The translations under genes were made by a program, and so were the position numbers. The notes beneath the pieces were generated by a model, which saw only the letters and a list, made by a program, of their open reading frames with translations, ran no database searches and had not been told where the DNA came from. DNA of 64,000 nucleotides from Fluviicoccus sp. (GTDB taxonomy: Bacteria; Pseudomonadota; Gammaproteobacteria; Pseudomonadales; Moraxellaceae): positions 1-64,000 of the forward strand of contig NZ_JAUSMX010000009.1 in NCBI RefSeq assembly GCF_030646115.1. The letters are read 5' to 3'. Below are positions 35,760-46,806 of this stretch, piece by piece (the first letter of the stretch is position 1; the number at the start of each line of letters is the position of its first letter).

Positions 35760-37121
35760 ATGGAAAACCGGATTCAGCAAGACAGATTAATGGTCGTGGT
35801 GGGGCTGGGCAAGACCGGTCTCTCCTGTGTGCGTTTTCTGCGTGGGCAGGGTTATACGGTCGCCGTCAACGACACCCGGAACAACCCTCCGGGGTTGGAG
35901 GAATTGCGTCGGGATTATCCGGAGGTTCATTGCAGTCTGGGCGGACTGGATGAAAGCCTGTTGTTGCAGGCCCGCGAAATCATTGCCAGTCCCGGTATTT
36001 CGATCAACGAACCGGCGATGCTGGCAGCCCGGCTCAAGGCCGGCATACCGGTAATCGGGGATATAGAACTGTTTTGCCGCGCCACAGACGCGCCGATCAT
36101 CGCCATTACCGGTTCCAACGCCAAAAGCACCGTGACAACGCTGGTGGGATTAATGGCGGATAATGCCGGGATAAAAGCCGGTGTCGGCGGTAATCTGGGT
36201 ATTCCGGTGTTGGACTTGCTGAATCCTGAAACCGGGCTGTATGTGCTCGAATTATCGAGTTTCCAGCTGGAAACTACACACGACTTGCGTGCCGCAGCCG
36301 CGGTGGTTCTCAATATCAGTGAAGACCACATGGATCGTTACAAAAATATGCAGGAATACCATCGCGCCAAGCATCGTATTTTCAGAAACTGCAGGTTTTA
36401 CGTAACTAATCGTCAGGACGACCTGACGGTGCCGCAATTGCCGGAATCCGTTCCGCATACCAGTTTTGGAACCGACATGCCTGACCATGATTCCTGGGGG
36501 GTAATCCGCGAGGCCGGTCAGGTCTGGCTTGCCCATGGGCATGAAAAACTGCTGGCGGCCAATGAGATGAAGATTTTCGGTGAGCACAATATCGCCAATG
36601 CGCTGGCGGCGCTGGCGCTGGGTTCAGCGGTCAATTTGCCCCTGCAAGTCATGCTGGACACCCTGCGCGAGTTCCCAGGATTGCCGCATCGCTGCCGGAT
36701 GGTCGCACGTTACAACGGCGTCAGTTGGTATAACGATTCCAAGGGCACCAATGTAGGGGCAACGCTGGCGGCATTGAACGGACTGGGGCCGGTCATCGAC
36801 GGCAAAGTTATCCTGATTGCCGGCGGCCAGGGCAAGGGTCAGGACTTTTCTCCCTTGACGCCCGCCCTGGAGCAGTTTGGCAAGTCTGTCATCCTGATCG
36901 GTGAGGATGCTGCCCGGATTGAGGCCGTCCTGACCCCCGGCATCGAGCGGCTTCATGCGGACAGTCTTCCCGACGCGATACGTCTGGCCGGTCGTTTGGC
37001 GGTTGCCGGTGATGCGGTGCTGCTGTCCCCGGCCTGCGCCAGCTTTGACATGTTCCAGAGTTATGAAGATCGCGGCAACCGCTTTGAGGCGGCTGTACAG
37101 GCGCTGACGGAGGCTGCATGA
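35760..37121 (+). CDS. murD: UDP-MurNAc-Ala:D-Glu ligase MurD
   Basis: The 453-residue Mur ligase has an N-terminal Rossmann GLGKTGLSCVRFL, the ATP loop ITGSNAKSTVTTLVG and YNDSKGTNVGATLAAL. The ATP loop has Ala where many Mur ligases have Gly; the same form occurs in pseudomonads. It adds D-glutamate to UDP-MurNAc-L-Ala. It starts nine bases after mraY and overlaps ftsW by four. Confidence 0.97.
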   Translation: MENRIQQDRLMVVVGLGKTGLSCVRFLRGQGYTVAVNDTRNNPPGLEELRRDYPEVHCSLGGLDESLLLQAREIIASPGISINEPAMLAARLKAGIPVIGDIELFCRATDAPIIAITGSNAKSTVTTLVGLMADNAGIKAGVGGNLGIPVLDLLNPETGLYVLELSSFQLETTHDLRAAAAVVLNISEDHMDRYKNMQEYHRAKHRIFRNCRFYVTNRQDDLTVPQLPESVPHTSFGTDMPDHDSWGVIREAGQVWLAHGHEKLLAANEMKIFGEHNIANALAALALGSAVNLPLQVMLDTLREFPGLPHRCRMVARYNGVSWYNDSKGTNVGATLAALNGLGPVIDGKVILIAGGQGKGQDFSPLTPALEQFGKSVILIGEDAARIEAVLTPGIERLHADSLPDAIRLAGRLAVAGDAVLLSPACASFDMFQSYEDRGNRFEAAVQALTEAA

Positions 37122-38308
37122 AGCTCGCCTTGCCCCGGATTTCCATTCCCCGGCACTGGGTTGTACCGAACTGGCGTGAGGAATTCACTCCGGCGCGCCT
37201 GTTGATGTTGTCGGCAGGCATGCTGGCCTGTATCGGCGTCATCATGGTCGCCTCGGCTTCGATGGGGGTGGCGGACGCCATCTTTGGCCATCCGTTCTAC
37301 TTCTTTTTCCGGCATTTGTTTTACATGCTGCTGGCGGTCTCGACTGCCGGAGTGGTGGTGAATGTGCCGATGCATTTCTGGCAGCGCTTCAGTTGGCATA
37401 TTCTCGCTTTTGCCTTTGTACTGCTGGTGATGGTGCTGATTCCTCATGTTGGAAAGCGTATCAACGGCAGCGCCCGCTGGCTGGGCGTGGGGCCGTTAAC
37501 CATTCAGCCCTCCGAGATCGGTAAATTCGCTGTGGTGCTGTTCATGGCGGGGTATTTGGTAAGACGTCAGGAAGAGGTCAGAACCACCTATATTTTGGGG
37601 TTTCTAAGGGCAATGGCGGTGATCGGCACCTTTATCGGCTTGTTCCTCAGTGAGCCCGATTTTGGCGCCAGCCTGGTGCTGATGACGGCTGTCATGGGCA
37701 TGCTGTTTTTAGCCGGTGCGCCAATGATCCAGTTCGGCGGTCTGGTGTTTTTTGTGCTGGCGGGCGGTATCGCTGCCATTATCCTGGAGCCTTACCGGTT
37801 GCGCCGGGTGATGTCGTTCATGGATCCCTGGGATGACCAGTATGGTTCCGACTACCAGTTGTCGCAGAGCCTGATTGCGTTCGGACGCGGGGACTGGTTT
37901 GGTGTCGGCCTCGGTCATAGCGTTCAGAAGCTGTTTTATTTGCCCGAAGCACATACCGACTTTGTATTTGCAGTGTATGCCGAGGAATTCGGGCTGGTCG
38001 GAGTTGTCCTGCTGATCAGCCTGTTCTGGGTGCTGATCACGTCGGCGCTGAAAATCGGCCGAAACGCCGAGGCGGCGGGTCGTCAGTTTGAAGGCTACCT
38101 GGCTTATGGTCTGGCCTTTTTGATCACGATGCAGGCGGTGATCAATATCGGGGTCAACACCGGCTTTTTCCCCACCAAGGGCTTGACGCTGCCCTTGGTC
38201 AGCTACGGCGGTAGTAGCCTGATGGTGGTGTTTGTGATGCTTGGCATCCTGTTGCGGATCGATGCGGAAACGCGGACGGGCTTCCGGGAGAAGAAAAATG
38301 GCCGTTAA
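37118..38308 (+). CDS. ftsW: FtsW, septal peptidoglycan polymerase
   Basis: The 396-residue SEDS protein with about ten transmembrane helices has GSARWLGVGPLTIQPSEIGK, the segment SEPDFGASLVLM that holds the catalytic Asp, and the C-terminal LPLVSYGGSSLM. It polymerises glycan strands at the septum with FtsI. It overlaps murD as ATGA and overlaps murG by 11 bases. Confidence 0.97.
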   Translation: MKLALPRISIPRHWVVPNWREEFTPARLLMLSAGMLACIGVIMVASASMGVADAIFGHPFYFFFRHLFYMLLAVSTAGVVVNVPMHFWQRFSWHILAFAFVLLVMVLIPHVGKRINGSARWLGVGPLTIQPSEIGKFAVVLFMAGYLVRRQEEVRTTYILGFLRAMAVIGTFIGLFLSEPDFGASLVLMTAVMGMLFLAGAPMIQFGGLVFFVLAGGIAAIILEPYRLRRVMSFMDPWDDQYGSDYQLSQSLIAFGRGDWFGVGLGHSVQKLFYLPEAHTDFVFAVYAEEFGLVGVVLLISLFWVLITSALKIGRNAEAAGRQFEGYLAYGLAFLITMQAVINIGVNTGFFPTKGLTLPLVSYGGSSLMVVFVMLGILLRIDAETRTGFREKKNGR

Positions 38309-39374
38309 GTCCGTGGTGGTGATGGCCGGGGGGACCGGAGGGCATGTTTTTCCGGCGTTGGCGGTTGCGCATCAGCTGGAAAGCCATGGCGTACGTATCC
38401 ATTGGCTGGGGACGGCGGCGGGTATTGAGGCGGATGTCGTGCCGAAAAACCGGTTGCCGATTACGTTCCTGGATGTCAGCGGCGTCCGGGGTCAGGGCAT
38501 CGGCCGCCTGCTGCGCGCGCCGTTCAAGGTGATGGCGGCAACGCTGGCGGCGATGCGGGTCATGCGCGCCGTGGAGGCGGATTGCGTCATTGGATTGGGC
38601 GGTTATGTGACCGGTCCGGGCGGGCTGGCGGCGCGCCTACTGGGCAAGCCGCTGATCATTCATGAGCAGAATGCCATTGCCGGATTCACCAACCGGATGC
38701 TGTCGCGTCTGGCCACGCAGGTGCTGCAGGCCTTTCCCGGCGCTTTCCCTGCAGATCCGAAGGTGGCCACCACCGGTAATCCGGTGCGGGCGGATATTTG
38801 CGCCGTACCGGCCCCCGAAGAGCGCTTTGCCGGCCGGAGCGGGCCGTTGCGGGTGCTGGTGCTGGGCGGCAGCCAGGGCGCTGTTGCGCTGAACGCGCTG
38901 CTGCCGAAAGCGTTGGCTCAGTTGTCCCCGGACATGCGTCCGGAGCTCCGGCACCAAACCGGCCGCAAGTCTGTGGAATCCACGCAAGCCAACTACGAGG
39001 CAGTGGGGGTTACGGCGGAAGTTGTGCCATTCATTGATGACATGGCGGCTGCATATGCCTGGGCGGATCTGGTTATCTGCCGGTCCGGAGCCTTGACGGT
39101 CAGCGAGCTGGCGGCGGTGGGGGCAGCCTCCATTCTGGTGCCTTATCCCTTTGCTGTGGATGATCATCAGACGGCCAATGCCCGTTATCTGTCGGAAGCC
39201 GGCGCGGCTTGCCTGTGCCCGCAGAAAATATTGACTCCGGAAGTGCTGGCGGCGGAGCTGCGTGCGGTCTGGAACCGCGACACCCTGCTGAACATGGCGG
39301 TCAAGGCCCGTCAGCAGGCCAAGCCTGAAGCCACTGCCACGGTGGCGGCCTTTTGTCTTCAACCCCGAGCATAA
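38298..39374 (+). CDS. murG: MurG, lipid II-forming GlcNAc transferase
   Basis: The 358-residue GT28 glycosyltransferase has the N-terminal glycine-rich [16 protein letters not shown] and the UDP-GlcNAc-binding region [15 protein letters not shown]. It adds GlcNAc to lipid I to form lipid II at the inner face of the membrane. The ATG at 38298 has GGGAGAAG upstream; a longer frame to 38241 lies within ftsW. Confidence 0.97.
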   Translation: MAVKSVVVMAGGTGGHVFPALAVAHQLESHGVRIHWLGTAAGIEADVVPKNRLPITFLDVSGVRGQGIGRLLRAPFKVMAATLAAMRVMRAVEADCVIGLGGYVTGPGGLAARLLGKPLIIHEQNAIAGFTNRMLSRLATQVLQAFPGAFPADPKVATTGNPVRADICAVPAPEERFAGRSGPLRVLVLGGSQGAVALNALLPKALAQLSPDMRPELRHQTGRKSVESTQANYEAVGVTAEVVPFIDDMAAAYAWADLVICRSGALTVSELAAVGAASILVPYPFAVDDHQTANARYLSEAGAACLCPQKILTPEVLAAELRAVWNRDTLLNMAVKARQQAKPEATATVAAFCLQPRA

Positions 39375-40843
39375 TGAGACAGCCCATGAGTCATGGCAAC
39401 GGACGTAGTCGATTGATTGAAATCCCCGAAATGCGCCGGGTAAAGCTGATTCATTTCGTCGGTATCGGCGGAGCGGGGATGTGCGGCATTGCGGAAGTGC
39501 TGCTGAACCAGGGCTACGCCATTTCCGGTTCCGACGCTAAGGCGGGCGAAACCACGGCGCGTCTGGCAAAGCTGGGCGCCCGGATCTTCATTGGCCATGA
39601 GGCTTCGCATATTGAAGGCGTGGATGTGCTGGTCGCCTCCACCGCGATTGATAACAGCAATCCTGAGGTGGTCGCCGCCCGGGAAGCGCGGATTCCCATC
39701 GTCCGCCGTGCGGAAATGCTGGGCGAGCTGATGCGTTGGCGGCATGGCATCGCCATTGCCGGAACGCATGGCAAGACGACAACGACCAGTCTGGTGACAT
39801 CGATCCTGGCGGAAGCGGGTATGGACCCGACATTTGTCATCGGCGGCTTGCTGAACAGCGCGGGGACCAATGCCAAGCTGGGCGGCAGCCGCTATCTGGT
39901 CGCCGAGGCCGATGAAAGCGATGCTTCGTTCCTGCATCTGCTGCCCATGGCTGCGGTGGTGACCAACATTGACGCTGATCATATGGACACCTATGGTGGC
40001 GATTTTGAGAAGCTGAAGGACACCTTCATCCAGTTCCTGCATAACCTGCCATTTTACGGACTGGCTGTAGTGTGCGGCGATGATCCGGTCATTAGGTCGT
40101 TGTTGGCGCGAATCGGGCGCTCTACCATCACCTACGGTTTTGCGGAAGAAAACGATGTCAGGGCGGTTGATATCGAACAGGCTGGTACACAGACCCGTTT
40201 TACCGTGTTGCGCCCCCACCGCGAACCGTTGAATGTCACGCTGAACCTGCCGGGCATGCATAATGTCCTGAACTCCCTGGCCGCCATCAGCATCGCGACC
40301 GATGAAGGCGTCAGCGATGAAGCGATCCGGGCCGCACTGATCCGTTTTCAGGGCGTCGGTCGCCGCTTCCAGCAATATGGCGAGTTTCCCTGCGATGACG
40401 GTAATGTCTGTCTGGTGGACGATTACGGGCATCATCCGCGCGAGGTGGAGGCCACGATCAAGGCCGCCCGCCAGAGCTACCCGGATCGTCGGCTGGTGCT
40501 GCTGTTCCAGCCGCACCGCTATACCCGCACCCGTGACTGCTTCGAGGATTTCGTCCGGGTCCTGTCGGATGTGGACCTGCTGGTGCTGCTGGATGTCTAT
40601 CCGGCCGGGGAAAAGCCGATACCGGGAGCGGACGGCCGCACACTGGCCCGTAGTGTTCGCCTGCTGGGACAAGTAAATCCTGTTTTTGTGCAGCAACACG
40701 AAGACCTGCCGACGGTACTGAAGGCAATATTGCAGTCCAATGACCTGCTGCTGACGCAAGGCGCCGGTAATGTCGGGGCGATTGCCTCGGATCTGGCCGC
40801 TCACAACCTTTATCTGCAAGCCGGCGAGCCACGCCAGGCTTAA
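39374..40843 (+). CDS. murC: UDP-MurNAc:L-alanine ligase MurC
   Basis: The 489-residue Mur ligase has the N-terminal [17 protein letters not shown], the ATP loop [13 protein letters not shown] and [14 protein letters not shown]. It adds L-alanine to UDP-MurNAc, starting the peptide stem. The ATG at 39374 overlaps the murG stop by one base; an ATG at 39386 is also possible because the first dozen residues are not conserved. Confidence 0.96.
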   Translation: MRQPMSHGNGRSRLIEIPEMRRVKLIHFVGIGGAGMCGIAEVLLNQGYAISGSDAKAGETTARLAKLGARIFIGHEASHIEGVDVLVASTAIDNSNPEVVAAREARIPIVRRAEMLGELMRWRHGIAIAGTHGKTTTTSLVTSILAEAGMDPTFVIGGLLNSAGTNAKLGGSRYLVAEADESDASFLHLLPMAAVVTNIDADHMDTYGGDFEKLKDTFIQFLHNLPFYGLAVVCGDDPVIRSLLARIGRSTITYGFAEENDVRAVDIEQAGTQTRFTVLRPHREPLNVTLNLPGMHNVLNSLAAISIATDEGVSDEAIRAALIRFQGVGRRFQQYGEFPCDDGNVCLVDDYGHHPREVEATIKAARQSYPDRRLVLLFQPHRYTRTRDCFEDFVRVLSDVDLLVLLDVYPAGEKPIPGADGRTLARSVRLLGQVNPVFVQQHEDLPTVLKAILQSNDLLLTQGAGNVGAIASDLAAHNLYLQAGEPRQA

Positions 40844-40868
40844 TCATCCCACGGGAGCAACAGGCAAC

Positions 40869-41801
40869 ATGACAGTGAAGCAAGAGCAATTCGGGCGGGT
40901 CGCGGTGCTGTTTGGCGGCACTTCGGCCGAACGGGAAATTTCCCTGATCAGCGGGCAGGCGGTTCTGGACGCCCTCAAGGCCGGCGGCATAGACGCCGAA
41001 GCTTTTGATCCGGCCCGGCGGCCGATTGCCGAAGTGGTTGCCTATGATCGCGCCTTCATTGTGCTGCATGGCCGTGGCGGTGAAGACGGCACCGTGCAGG
41101 GCGCGCTGGAGTTGCTGGGGGTGCCCTATACCGGTAGTGGTGTGCTGGCGTCGGCGCTGGGCATGGACAAGGCGCGCACCAAGCAGTTGTGGCTGGGTTG
41201 CGGCTTGCCAACGCCTTCGTACCGCCGGTTGTCGGCGGAAACCGATTTTGCCTCAGTCGTCGCCGAGCTGGGACTGCCGTTGATGATCAAGCCGGTTCGG
41301 GAAGGTTCCAGCATCGGCATGCGCAAGGTGGAGACCCTGGAGGATCTGCCCGGTGCCTATTCCTTTGCCGCGCAATATGACAGCGAAATCATTGCCGAAC
41401 GCTGGATTACCGGACGGGAATACACGATAGTGATTCTGGGCGGCCGCGCTTTGCCGGTCATCCGTCTGCAGCCACATCAGAGCCATGGTTTTTACGATTT
41501 CGAGGCCAAGTATCAGGCCAACGATACCCAGTACCTGTGTCCCTGCGGACTCTCCCCGGAAGATGAAGGGCGGTTGCAGGCCGTGGCGCTTGAGGCATTT
41601 ACCGCTGTCGGCGCCCGCGGCTGGGGGCGAATCGATGCCATGCAGGACCAGGACGGCCGTTTCTGGTTGCTGGAGGTGAATACGGTGCCGGGCATGACCG
41701 ATCATTCGCTGGTGCCGATGGCGGCACGTGCGGACGGGATGGATTTCGGGCAACTGGTAAGGACGATCCTGGCGCAAACCCTGGACGGGTCAAGAGGCTG
41801 A
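40869..41801 (+). CDS. ddlB: D-alanine:D-alanine ligase DdlB
   Basis: The 310-residue ATP-grasp enzyme has VLFGGTSAEREISL at the start, VLHGRGGEDGTVQG, KPVREGSSIGM and the C-terminal LEVNTVPGMTDHSLVP. It joins two D-alanines for MurF. It starts 25 bases after murC, with AGCAACAGG upstream. ftsQ begins five bases after its stop. Confidence 0.97.
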   Translation: MTVKQEQFGRVAVLFGGTSAEREISLISGQAVLDALKAGGIDAEAFDPARRPIAEVVAYDRAFIVLHGRGGEDGTVQGALELLGVPYTGSGVLASALGMDKARTKQLWLGCGLPTPSYRRLSAETDFASVVAELGLPLMIKPVREGSSIGMRKVETLEDLPGAYSFAAQYDSEIIAERWITGREYTIVILGGRALPVIRLQPHQSHGFYDFEAKYQANDTQYLCPCGLSPEDEGRLQAVALEAFTAVGARGWGRIDAMQDQDGRFWLLEVNTVPGMTDHSLVPMAARADGMDFGQLVRTILAQTLDGSRG

Positions 41802-41806
41802 GCAAC

Positions 41807-42634
41807 ATGCAAACCCAAGCGCCCGCCGGTCGTAACCTGTTCCGGAACCTGTCGTTCCGGAAACCGGCGCTGATGCTCGGTCGGTTTTTCAGCGTAATCT
41901 GGTTGTTATGCGGTTTCATGGCGCTGGCCTGGGGCTTTGTCGGCCTGTATGCGGAGTTGGTCCGCAAAGCGCCGCTGGCGATTATCCAGGTGGAAGGGGA
42001 CATCAGTCCGGCTGATCGTGATGAGTTGTCCGCTCGTTTGAAGCCAGTGGTCAAAGGCAGTTATTTCGGGACCGATCTGATGGCCATCCGTGACGCCGTC
42101 ATTGCGTCGCCCTGGGTGGAAAGCATGTCGGTGCAGCGTCGCTGGCCCGACGGCATCCGGGTGCGGGTGATTGAAAAAAAGGCGGTGGCGCGCTGGGGGG
42201 AAAAGAATTACCTTAGCGCCCGTGGCGAGATCTTCCAGCCCAAGCCTGGCGCTGCCGGCAGCGAACTGCCGTTGCTGTTCGGGCCGGAAGGCAAGACTGC
42301 ATTTGTCATGGAACAATACCGCAGCCTGAACGAACGTTTCAGGCCGACAGGGATGCACGTTGTGGAGTTGCACCTGACCGAACGCATGACCTGGTTTCTC
42401 AAGTTCAACTCCGGCATGGAGCTGATTCTGGACCAGCGTCAGTTCAACGACAAGCTGCAGCGATTTTTGTGGCTTTGGGATAAAGAGCTCCAACCCAACG
42501 CGGACCGCATCGCCCGCGTGGACCTGAGGTACCGGAACGGACTTGCTGTGGCCTGGAAAGCAGGCATGGAGGTCCCGGTAGTGAACAATCAATTGAGAAA
42601 GCTGGAACAGGTGACAAGGCAAGATGGCAGATAA
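41807..42634 (+). CDS. ftsQ: Cell division protein FtsQ
   Basis: The 275-residue protein has a cytoplasmic tail, one transmembrane helix (about 27-49), a POTRA domain starting near IIQVEGDISPADRDEL and a beta domain with SPWVESMSVQRRWPDGIRV. It bridges FtsL/B and earlier division proteins. Its last 11 bases overlap ftsA. Confidence 0.94.
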   Translation: MQTQAPAGRNLFRNLSFRKPALMLGRFFSVIWLLCGFMALAWGFVGLYAELVRKAPLAIIQVEGDISPADRDELSARLKPVVKGSYFGTDLMAIRDAVIASPWVESMSVQRRWPDGIRVRVIEKKAVARWGEKNYLSARGEIFQPKPGAAGSELPLLFGPEGKTAFVMEQYRSLNERFRPTGMHVVELHLTERMTWFLKFNSGMELILDQRQFNDKLQRFLWLWDKELQPNADRIARVDLRYRNGLAVAWKAGMEVPVVNNQLRKLEQVTRQDGR

Positions 42635-43871
42635 CCAGCAAGACCTGATCGTGGCGCTTGATGTCGGCACATCGAAGGTTGCGGCGCTGATTGCGCAGGT
42701 ATCCTCCGACGGGCTGCTCGAAGTAATCGGTGTCGGCAAAAAAGCCTCGCGGGGCTTGAAGCGCGGCATGGTCGTCAATATTGACCAGACTATCCAGGAT
42801 ATCCAGGCGGCTATCAGTGAAGCCGAAAGCATGGCTGACTGCAGCATCCATTCGGTTTATGTCGGCATCGCCGGTTCGCACATCCTCAGCCGCAACCTGC
42901 ATGGCGTGGTGGCTGTTCCCAACGGCGAGGTGACCCAGTCCGATATTGATCGAGTACTGGAGGCGGCGAAAACCGGGGCGGTAATGCCGGATCACAAGGT
43001 CCTGCACGTGCTGCCGCAGGAATTCATCGTCGATCATCAGGAAGATGTGCGCAATCCGCTGGGCATGTCCGGCGTTCGTCTGGAAGGGCATCATCATCTG
43101 GTGTCCTGTTCGCTGAATGCGTGGCAAAATCTGGAAAAGTGTGTGCGTGGTTGCGGCATCGGAATAGATGAAGTGGTACTGGAGCCGCTGGCGGCGGCGG
43201 ATGCAGTGTTGTCCGACGACGAGAAGCAATTGGGCGTGTGCCTGGTCGATATCGGCGCGGGCACCACGGATATCGCCGTCTACGCCCATGGAGCGTTGCG
43301 GCACACGGCTATTCTGCCGGTGGCGGGGGATCAGGTGACCAATGATGTCGCCATCACCCTGCATACCCCGACCCAGGAAGCTGAAGATCTGAAGGTGAAA
43401 CATGCCTGCGCCCAGGCCAGGCTTGTCAATCGCGAAGACATGATCAACGTTCCGGGCATGGGTGACCGGCCGCTGCGCAAGTTGCAACGGCATTTTCTGG
43501 CCTCGGTGGTTGAGGCTCGTTACGAAGAAATATTCCGCATGGTTCAGGAAGAACTGGTTCACGCCGGACTCATGGGCTACATGGGGGCGGGAATTGTGCT
43601 GACAGGCGGAGCCTCCCGGATTGAAGGTGCGGCCGCCCTGGCGGAGTCCGTGCTGGCAATGCCGGTGCGGGTGGGCGTCCCGAACGGAGTCAAGTCGGGC
43701 GGTATGGGCGACATTCTCAAAAATCCGGTCTACGCCACGGGCGTGGGCCTCCTGATGTATGGCAAGCAGCGCTTGCATGAAGTGCGCGAGGTGCTCCCTA
43801 CTCGTCGCAATCCGTCAGGAAACGGGGGTATGTTCCAGAAATTGCGTCAATGGCTTGAAACGCATTTCTGA
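42624..43871 (+). CDS. ftsA: Cell division protein FtsA
   Basis: The 415-residue actin-like protein has the phosphate-1 region ALDVGTSKVAALIAQ, DIGAGTTDIAVY, GIVLTGGASRIEG and a C-terminal amphipathic membrane-targeting helix (GMFQKLRQWLETHF). It anchors FtsZ to the membrane and recruits later proteins. It overlaps ftsQ and lies 52 bases before ftsZ. Confidence 0.97.
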   Translation: MADNQQDLIVALDVGTSKVAALIAQVSSDGLLEVIGVGKKASRGLKRGMVVNIDQTIQDIQAAISEAESMADCSIHSVYVGIAGSHILSRNLHGVVAVPNGEVTQSDIDRVLEAAKTGAVMPDHKVLHVLPQEFIVDHQEDVRNPLGMSGVRLEGHHHLVSCSLNAWQNLEKCVRGCGIGIDEVVLEPLAAADAVLSDDEKQLGVCLVDIGAGTTDIAVYAHGALRHTAILPVAGDQVTNDVAITLHTPTQEAEDLKVKHACAQARLVNREDMINVPGMGDRPLRKLQRHFLASVVEARYEEIFRMVQEELVHAGLMGYMGAGIVLTGGASRIEGAAALAESVLAMPVRVGVPNGVKSGGMGDILKNPVYATGVGLLMYGKQRLHEVREVLPTRRNPSGNGGMFQKLRQWLETHF

Positions 43872-43923
43872 ACGGCAGTCAGGGGCAGGCGTGGCATGAT
43901 AATTCCGGGGCAGGAGTAACAAA

Positions 43924-45144
43924 ATGAGTATTTTCCAGATGGCAGATGATCACGTCGACAGCTTCAACGGCAATGCTGTGATCAAGGTGTTCGGTATCGG
44001 CGGCGGCGGCGGCAATGCCGTCGATCATATGGTGCGTTCGGGTTTGAAGGGCGTGCAGTTCATCTGCGCCAATACCGACATGCAGGCATTGAAAAAAATG
44101 AGCGCGCCCACGTTGTTGCAGTTGGGGGGCGAGTTGACCCGCGGTCTGGGCGCAGGCGCTCAGCCGGAGGTTGGCCGTCAGGCGGCTCTGGAGGATCGTG
44201 ACCGGATCCGTGAGGCATTGAACGGTGCCGATATGGTGTTCATTACCGCCGGCATGGGCGGCGGCACCGGCACCGGCGGTGCACCGGTGGTGGCGGAAGT
44301 GGCCCGGGAAATGGGCATCCTCACCGTCGGGGTGGTAACCAAGCCCTTTCCGTTTGAAGGCAAGCGCATGAAGCTGGCGGAACACGGCATTGATGAACTT
44401 TCCCAGCATGTCGACTCGCTGATCACCATTCCCAATGCCAAGTTGCTGACCGTGCTTGGCAAGGTGTCGTTGCTGGATGCGTTCAAGGCCGCCAACAACG
44501 TGCTGCTCAACGCGGTGCAGGGCATTTCGGACATGATTACCCGGCCCGGCCTCATCAACGTTGATTTCGCCGACGTGCGTACGGTGATGTCCGAGCAGGG
44601 TCTGGCCATGATGGGAACCGGTTCCGCCAAGGGTGAAGACCGGGCCCGCATCGCTACCGAACTGGCCATTCACAGCCCGTTGCTGGACGACATCCAGCTG
44701 GAAGGCGCTCGTGGATTGCTGGTATCGGTGGCCGCCAACGAAAGCCTGGGACTGGATGACTTCAATACGGTGGGTGAAATTGTCAACCATCTGACGTCTT
44801 CTGAGGCTCATGTGGTCATCGGTACCATCCTTGATCCGGATCTTGGCGATGAAATCCGGGTCACGGTGGTAGCGACAGGCCTTAGCAAGACGGCGCCGCG
44901 CGCCTCCGCCGGCGCCCAGGCAACGGCTGCAACCGCACGCCCGCGCCCGGTCATGGGCGGCGCGGCGCCCTCCGTAACGCCGCAACCGGCCCCGCGTCCG
45001 GTTTATGATGACTATGAGCAGCCTGCCATCAACCGCCGTCCGCCTGCACCTGCGCCGGCTGCAGCGGCAAAACCGGCCGCGAAGAGCAGTGAATTGCTGA
45101 ATGTCCCGGCTTTCCTGCGTCGCCAGCAGAACTCCGACCAGTAA
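43924..45144 (+). CDS. ftsZ: Cell division protein FtsZ
   Basis: The 406-residue tubulin-like GTPase has [13 protein letters not shown] (24-36), the signature [11 protein letters not shown] (112-122) and the synergy-loop region. A Pro/Ala-rich linker follows (about 320-385), then the conserved C-terminal peptide [11 protein letters not shown], which binds FtsA and ZipA. It forms the Z ring. A GGAG Shine-Dalgarno lies before the ATG. It ends the division cluster. Confidence 0.98.
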   Translation: MSIFQMADDHVDSFNGNAVIKVFGIGGGGGNAVDHMVRSGLKGVQFICANTDMQALKKMSAPTLLQLGGELTRGLGAGAQPEVGRQAALEDRDRIREALNGADMVFITAGMGGGTGTGGAPVVAEVAREMGILTVGVVTKPFPFEGKRMKLAEHGIDELSQHVDSLITIPNAKLLTVLGKVSLLDAFKAANNVLLNAVQGISDMITRPGLINVDFADVRTVMSEQGLAMMGTGSAKGEDRARIATELAIHSPLLDDIQLEGARGLLVSVAANESLGLDDFNTVGEIVNHLTSSEAHVVIGTILDPDLGDEIRVTVVATGLSKTAPRASAGAQATAATARPRPVMGGAAPSVTPQPAPRPVYDDYEQPAINRRPPAPAPAAAAKPAAKSSELLNVPAFLRRQQNSDQ

Positions 45145-45163
45145 TCACGGTTCGGAGACACCC

Positions 45164-45193
45164 AAAGGCGCTGGTGGAAACACCGGCGCCTTT
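45164..45193 (+). terminator. Terminator after ftsZ
   Basis: AAAGGCGC (45164-45171) and GCGCCTTT (45186-45193) form the outer stem, GGTG/CACC the inner one, closed by a GAAA tetraloop (45177-45180). Only a broken T-run (TTTGCATTTG) follows, so some read-through to lpxC is possible. Confidence 0.8.
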
Positions 45194-45229
45194 GCATTTG
45201 TGAGGCCGCCGGGCAAGGGCAATCAATCC

Positions 45230-45257
45230 TTGCAGAAAGCCGGAGAAGTGTTACTAT
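45230..45257 (+). promoter_or_regulatory. Probable promoter of lpxC
   Basis: TTGCAG (45230-45235) and TACTAT (45252-45257) have a 16-base spacer, directly after the ftsZ terminator and about 30 bases before the lpxC start. This would let lipid A synthesis be controlled apart from division genes. Confidence 0.55.
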
Positions 45258-45287
45258 GCCAATTTGGCCCTGAAACATTTTGACACA

Positions 45288-46208
45288 ATGCTTCGTCAAC
45301 GAACCCTGAAAAACACCATCCGCGCCACCGGCATCGGTCTGCATAGCGGCAACAAGGTCTATTTGACCCTGAAGCCCGGCAGTATTGATTCCGGTATTCG
45401 CTTCCGGAGAACGGACATTGATCCTCCGGTGGAGATCCCGGCCAACGCGCTGCTGGTGAACGATACCGTGATGTCCACCAATCTGGTGAGTGACGGGGTC
45501 AAGATCGGGACGGTGGAGCACCTGATGTCCGCACTGGCCGGGCTGGGAATTGATAATGCCGTGATCGAAGTCAGCGCGGCAGAAATCCCCATCATGGATG
45601 GAAGCGCCGGTCCTTTTGTGTTCCTGTTGCAAGCGGCCGGCATCATCGAGCAAACCGCTCCAAAGAAACTGGTTCGTATCCTCAAACCGATCGAGGTCCA
45701 TGAGGGTGACAAATATGCTGCCTTCATGCCCTATAACGGCTTTCGTGTTGCGTTTACCATTGATTTTGATCATCCCGCCTTTCACGAAGACCACAAGAGC
45801 GCCTGCGTTGACTTTTCAACCACGGCGTATGTGAAGGAGGTCAGCCGTGCACGGACCTTCGGCTTCATGCGTGATATTGAGTACCTGTGGTCCCGCAACC
45901 TGGCGCGTGGCGGCAGCATGGAAAACGCCATTGTCCTGAACGATGAAGGCGTGATGAATGTCGACGGCCTGCGCTACGAAGACGAGTTCGTCCGACACAA
46001 AATGCTGGACGCCATTGGTGATTTGTACCTGCTGGGCTACGGCATCATTGGTGAATACAAGGGCTACAAGTCGGGCCATGGACTCAACAATGCCTTGTTG
46101 AGAGCATTGCTGGAGCGGCCTGATGCTTGGGAAATTGTCACATTTGATGACGAAAATAGCGCCCCTATCGCCTACATTACCGCCCAGCCGCCGCGGGATG
46201 TCCATTAA
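45288..46208 (+). CDS. lpxC: LpxC, UDP-3-O-acyl-GlcNAc deacetylase
   Basis: The 306-residue zinc enzyme has [17 protein letters not shown] at the start, the zinc-binding [30 protein letters not shown] and the catalytic-histidine region [11 protein letters not shown]. It does the committed step of lipid A synthesis. The ATG at 45288 gives the family start (MLRQRTLKN); an upstream TTG would add eight unrelated residues. Confidence 0.97.
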   Translation: MLRQRTLKNTIRATGIGLHSGNKVYLTLKPGSIDSGIRFRRTDIDPPVEIPANALLVNDTVMSTNLVSDGVKIGTVEHLMSALAGLGIDNAVIEVSAAEIPIMDGSAGPFVFLLQAAGIIEQTAPKKLVRILKPIEVHEGDKYAAFMPYNGFRVAFTIDFDHPAFHEDHKSACVDFSTTAYVKEVSRARTFGFMRDIEYLWSRNLARGGSMENAIVLNDEGVMNVDGLRYEDEFVRHKMLDAIGDLYLLGYGIIGEYKGYKSGHGLNNALLRALLERPDAWEIVTFDDENSAPIAYITAQPPRDVH

Positions 46209-46250
46209 TTCAACAGCTTATCCGCTTTTTGCTGTGCCATAATCTCTTGG

Positions 46251-46703
46251 TCACTCTGTCGGTTTGTCAGACGCGTGACTTGCCAAACGCCGAAAGGCTT
46301 CGCTAAGCTCCGCATCGTCCACCAGTTCCGCCGCCTCGCGCAACAGGTTACCCGTGGAAAACGACAGGGGAGGCAACGGTTGCCGTACGGTTTTTTTAAC
46401 CGGCGCGGGTTCGCAATTAATGACGCGGATTTGTTGCAAGGCTGAGAATTCCGGGCATTGGCGCAAATTGCCCAGCAATCCGGCCTGCATATAACGAATT
46501 TGTCCTGCCAAGGCGCTGTTGCTGGTGCTTAAGGTCAGCGTTCCGTCCTTGTAGGCGGCAACCCGGCAGGCGCTTTTCAGGAGGGTCAGGCGCTCGGCGA
46601 CAATTTTGTCGAGCCTGGCCAGTACACAGGCCTGCGCATGCAGTTGCCGCAGTAAGGGTGAGCTGAAAAGCTCTGCGCTGCTGGCAGCACGACCATATCG
46701 CAT
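46251..46703 (-). CDS. dciA: DciA-like DUF721 protein
   Basis: The 150-residue protein matches the DUF721/DciA family: an N-terminal helical region with ELFSSPLLRQLHAQA, then a KH-like core with LTLSTSNSALAGQIRYMQ. DciA loads or stimulates the replicative helicase DnaB in bacteria that lack DnaC. The gene lies on the minus strand between lpxC and an M23 peptidase, the same position as in Pseudomonas. The identity with functional DciA is inferred from family and place. Confidence 0.75.
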   Translation of the reverse strand: MRYGRAASSAELFSSPLLRQLHAQACVLARLDKIVAERLTLLKSACRVAAYKDGTLTLSTSNSALAGQIRYMQAGLLGNLRQCPEFSALQQIRVINCEPAPVKKTVRQPLPPLSFSTGNLLREAAELVDDAELSEAFRRLASHASDKPTE

Positions 46704-46806
46704 CGCAGTCCTCCCGGTGGTAAGTCTTGTGAAAGGCTACTCTGCCAAGTGTTGACAGGCAAGTTGTTCTGTCAGCAGCCATGCAATCAGTAGGAGATCA
46801 CGCACC

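Noticed and set aside
39359-40819. Minus-strand frame of 486 codons
   Set aside because: It is antisense to murC and follows the codon bias of the GC-rich sense strand.
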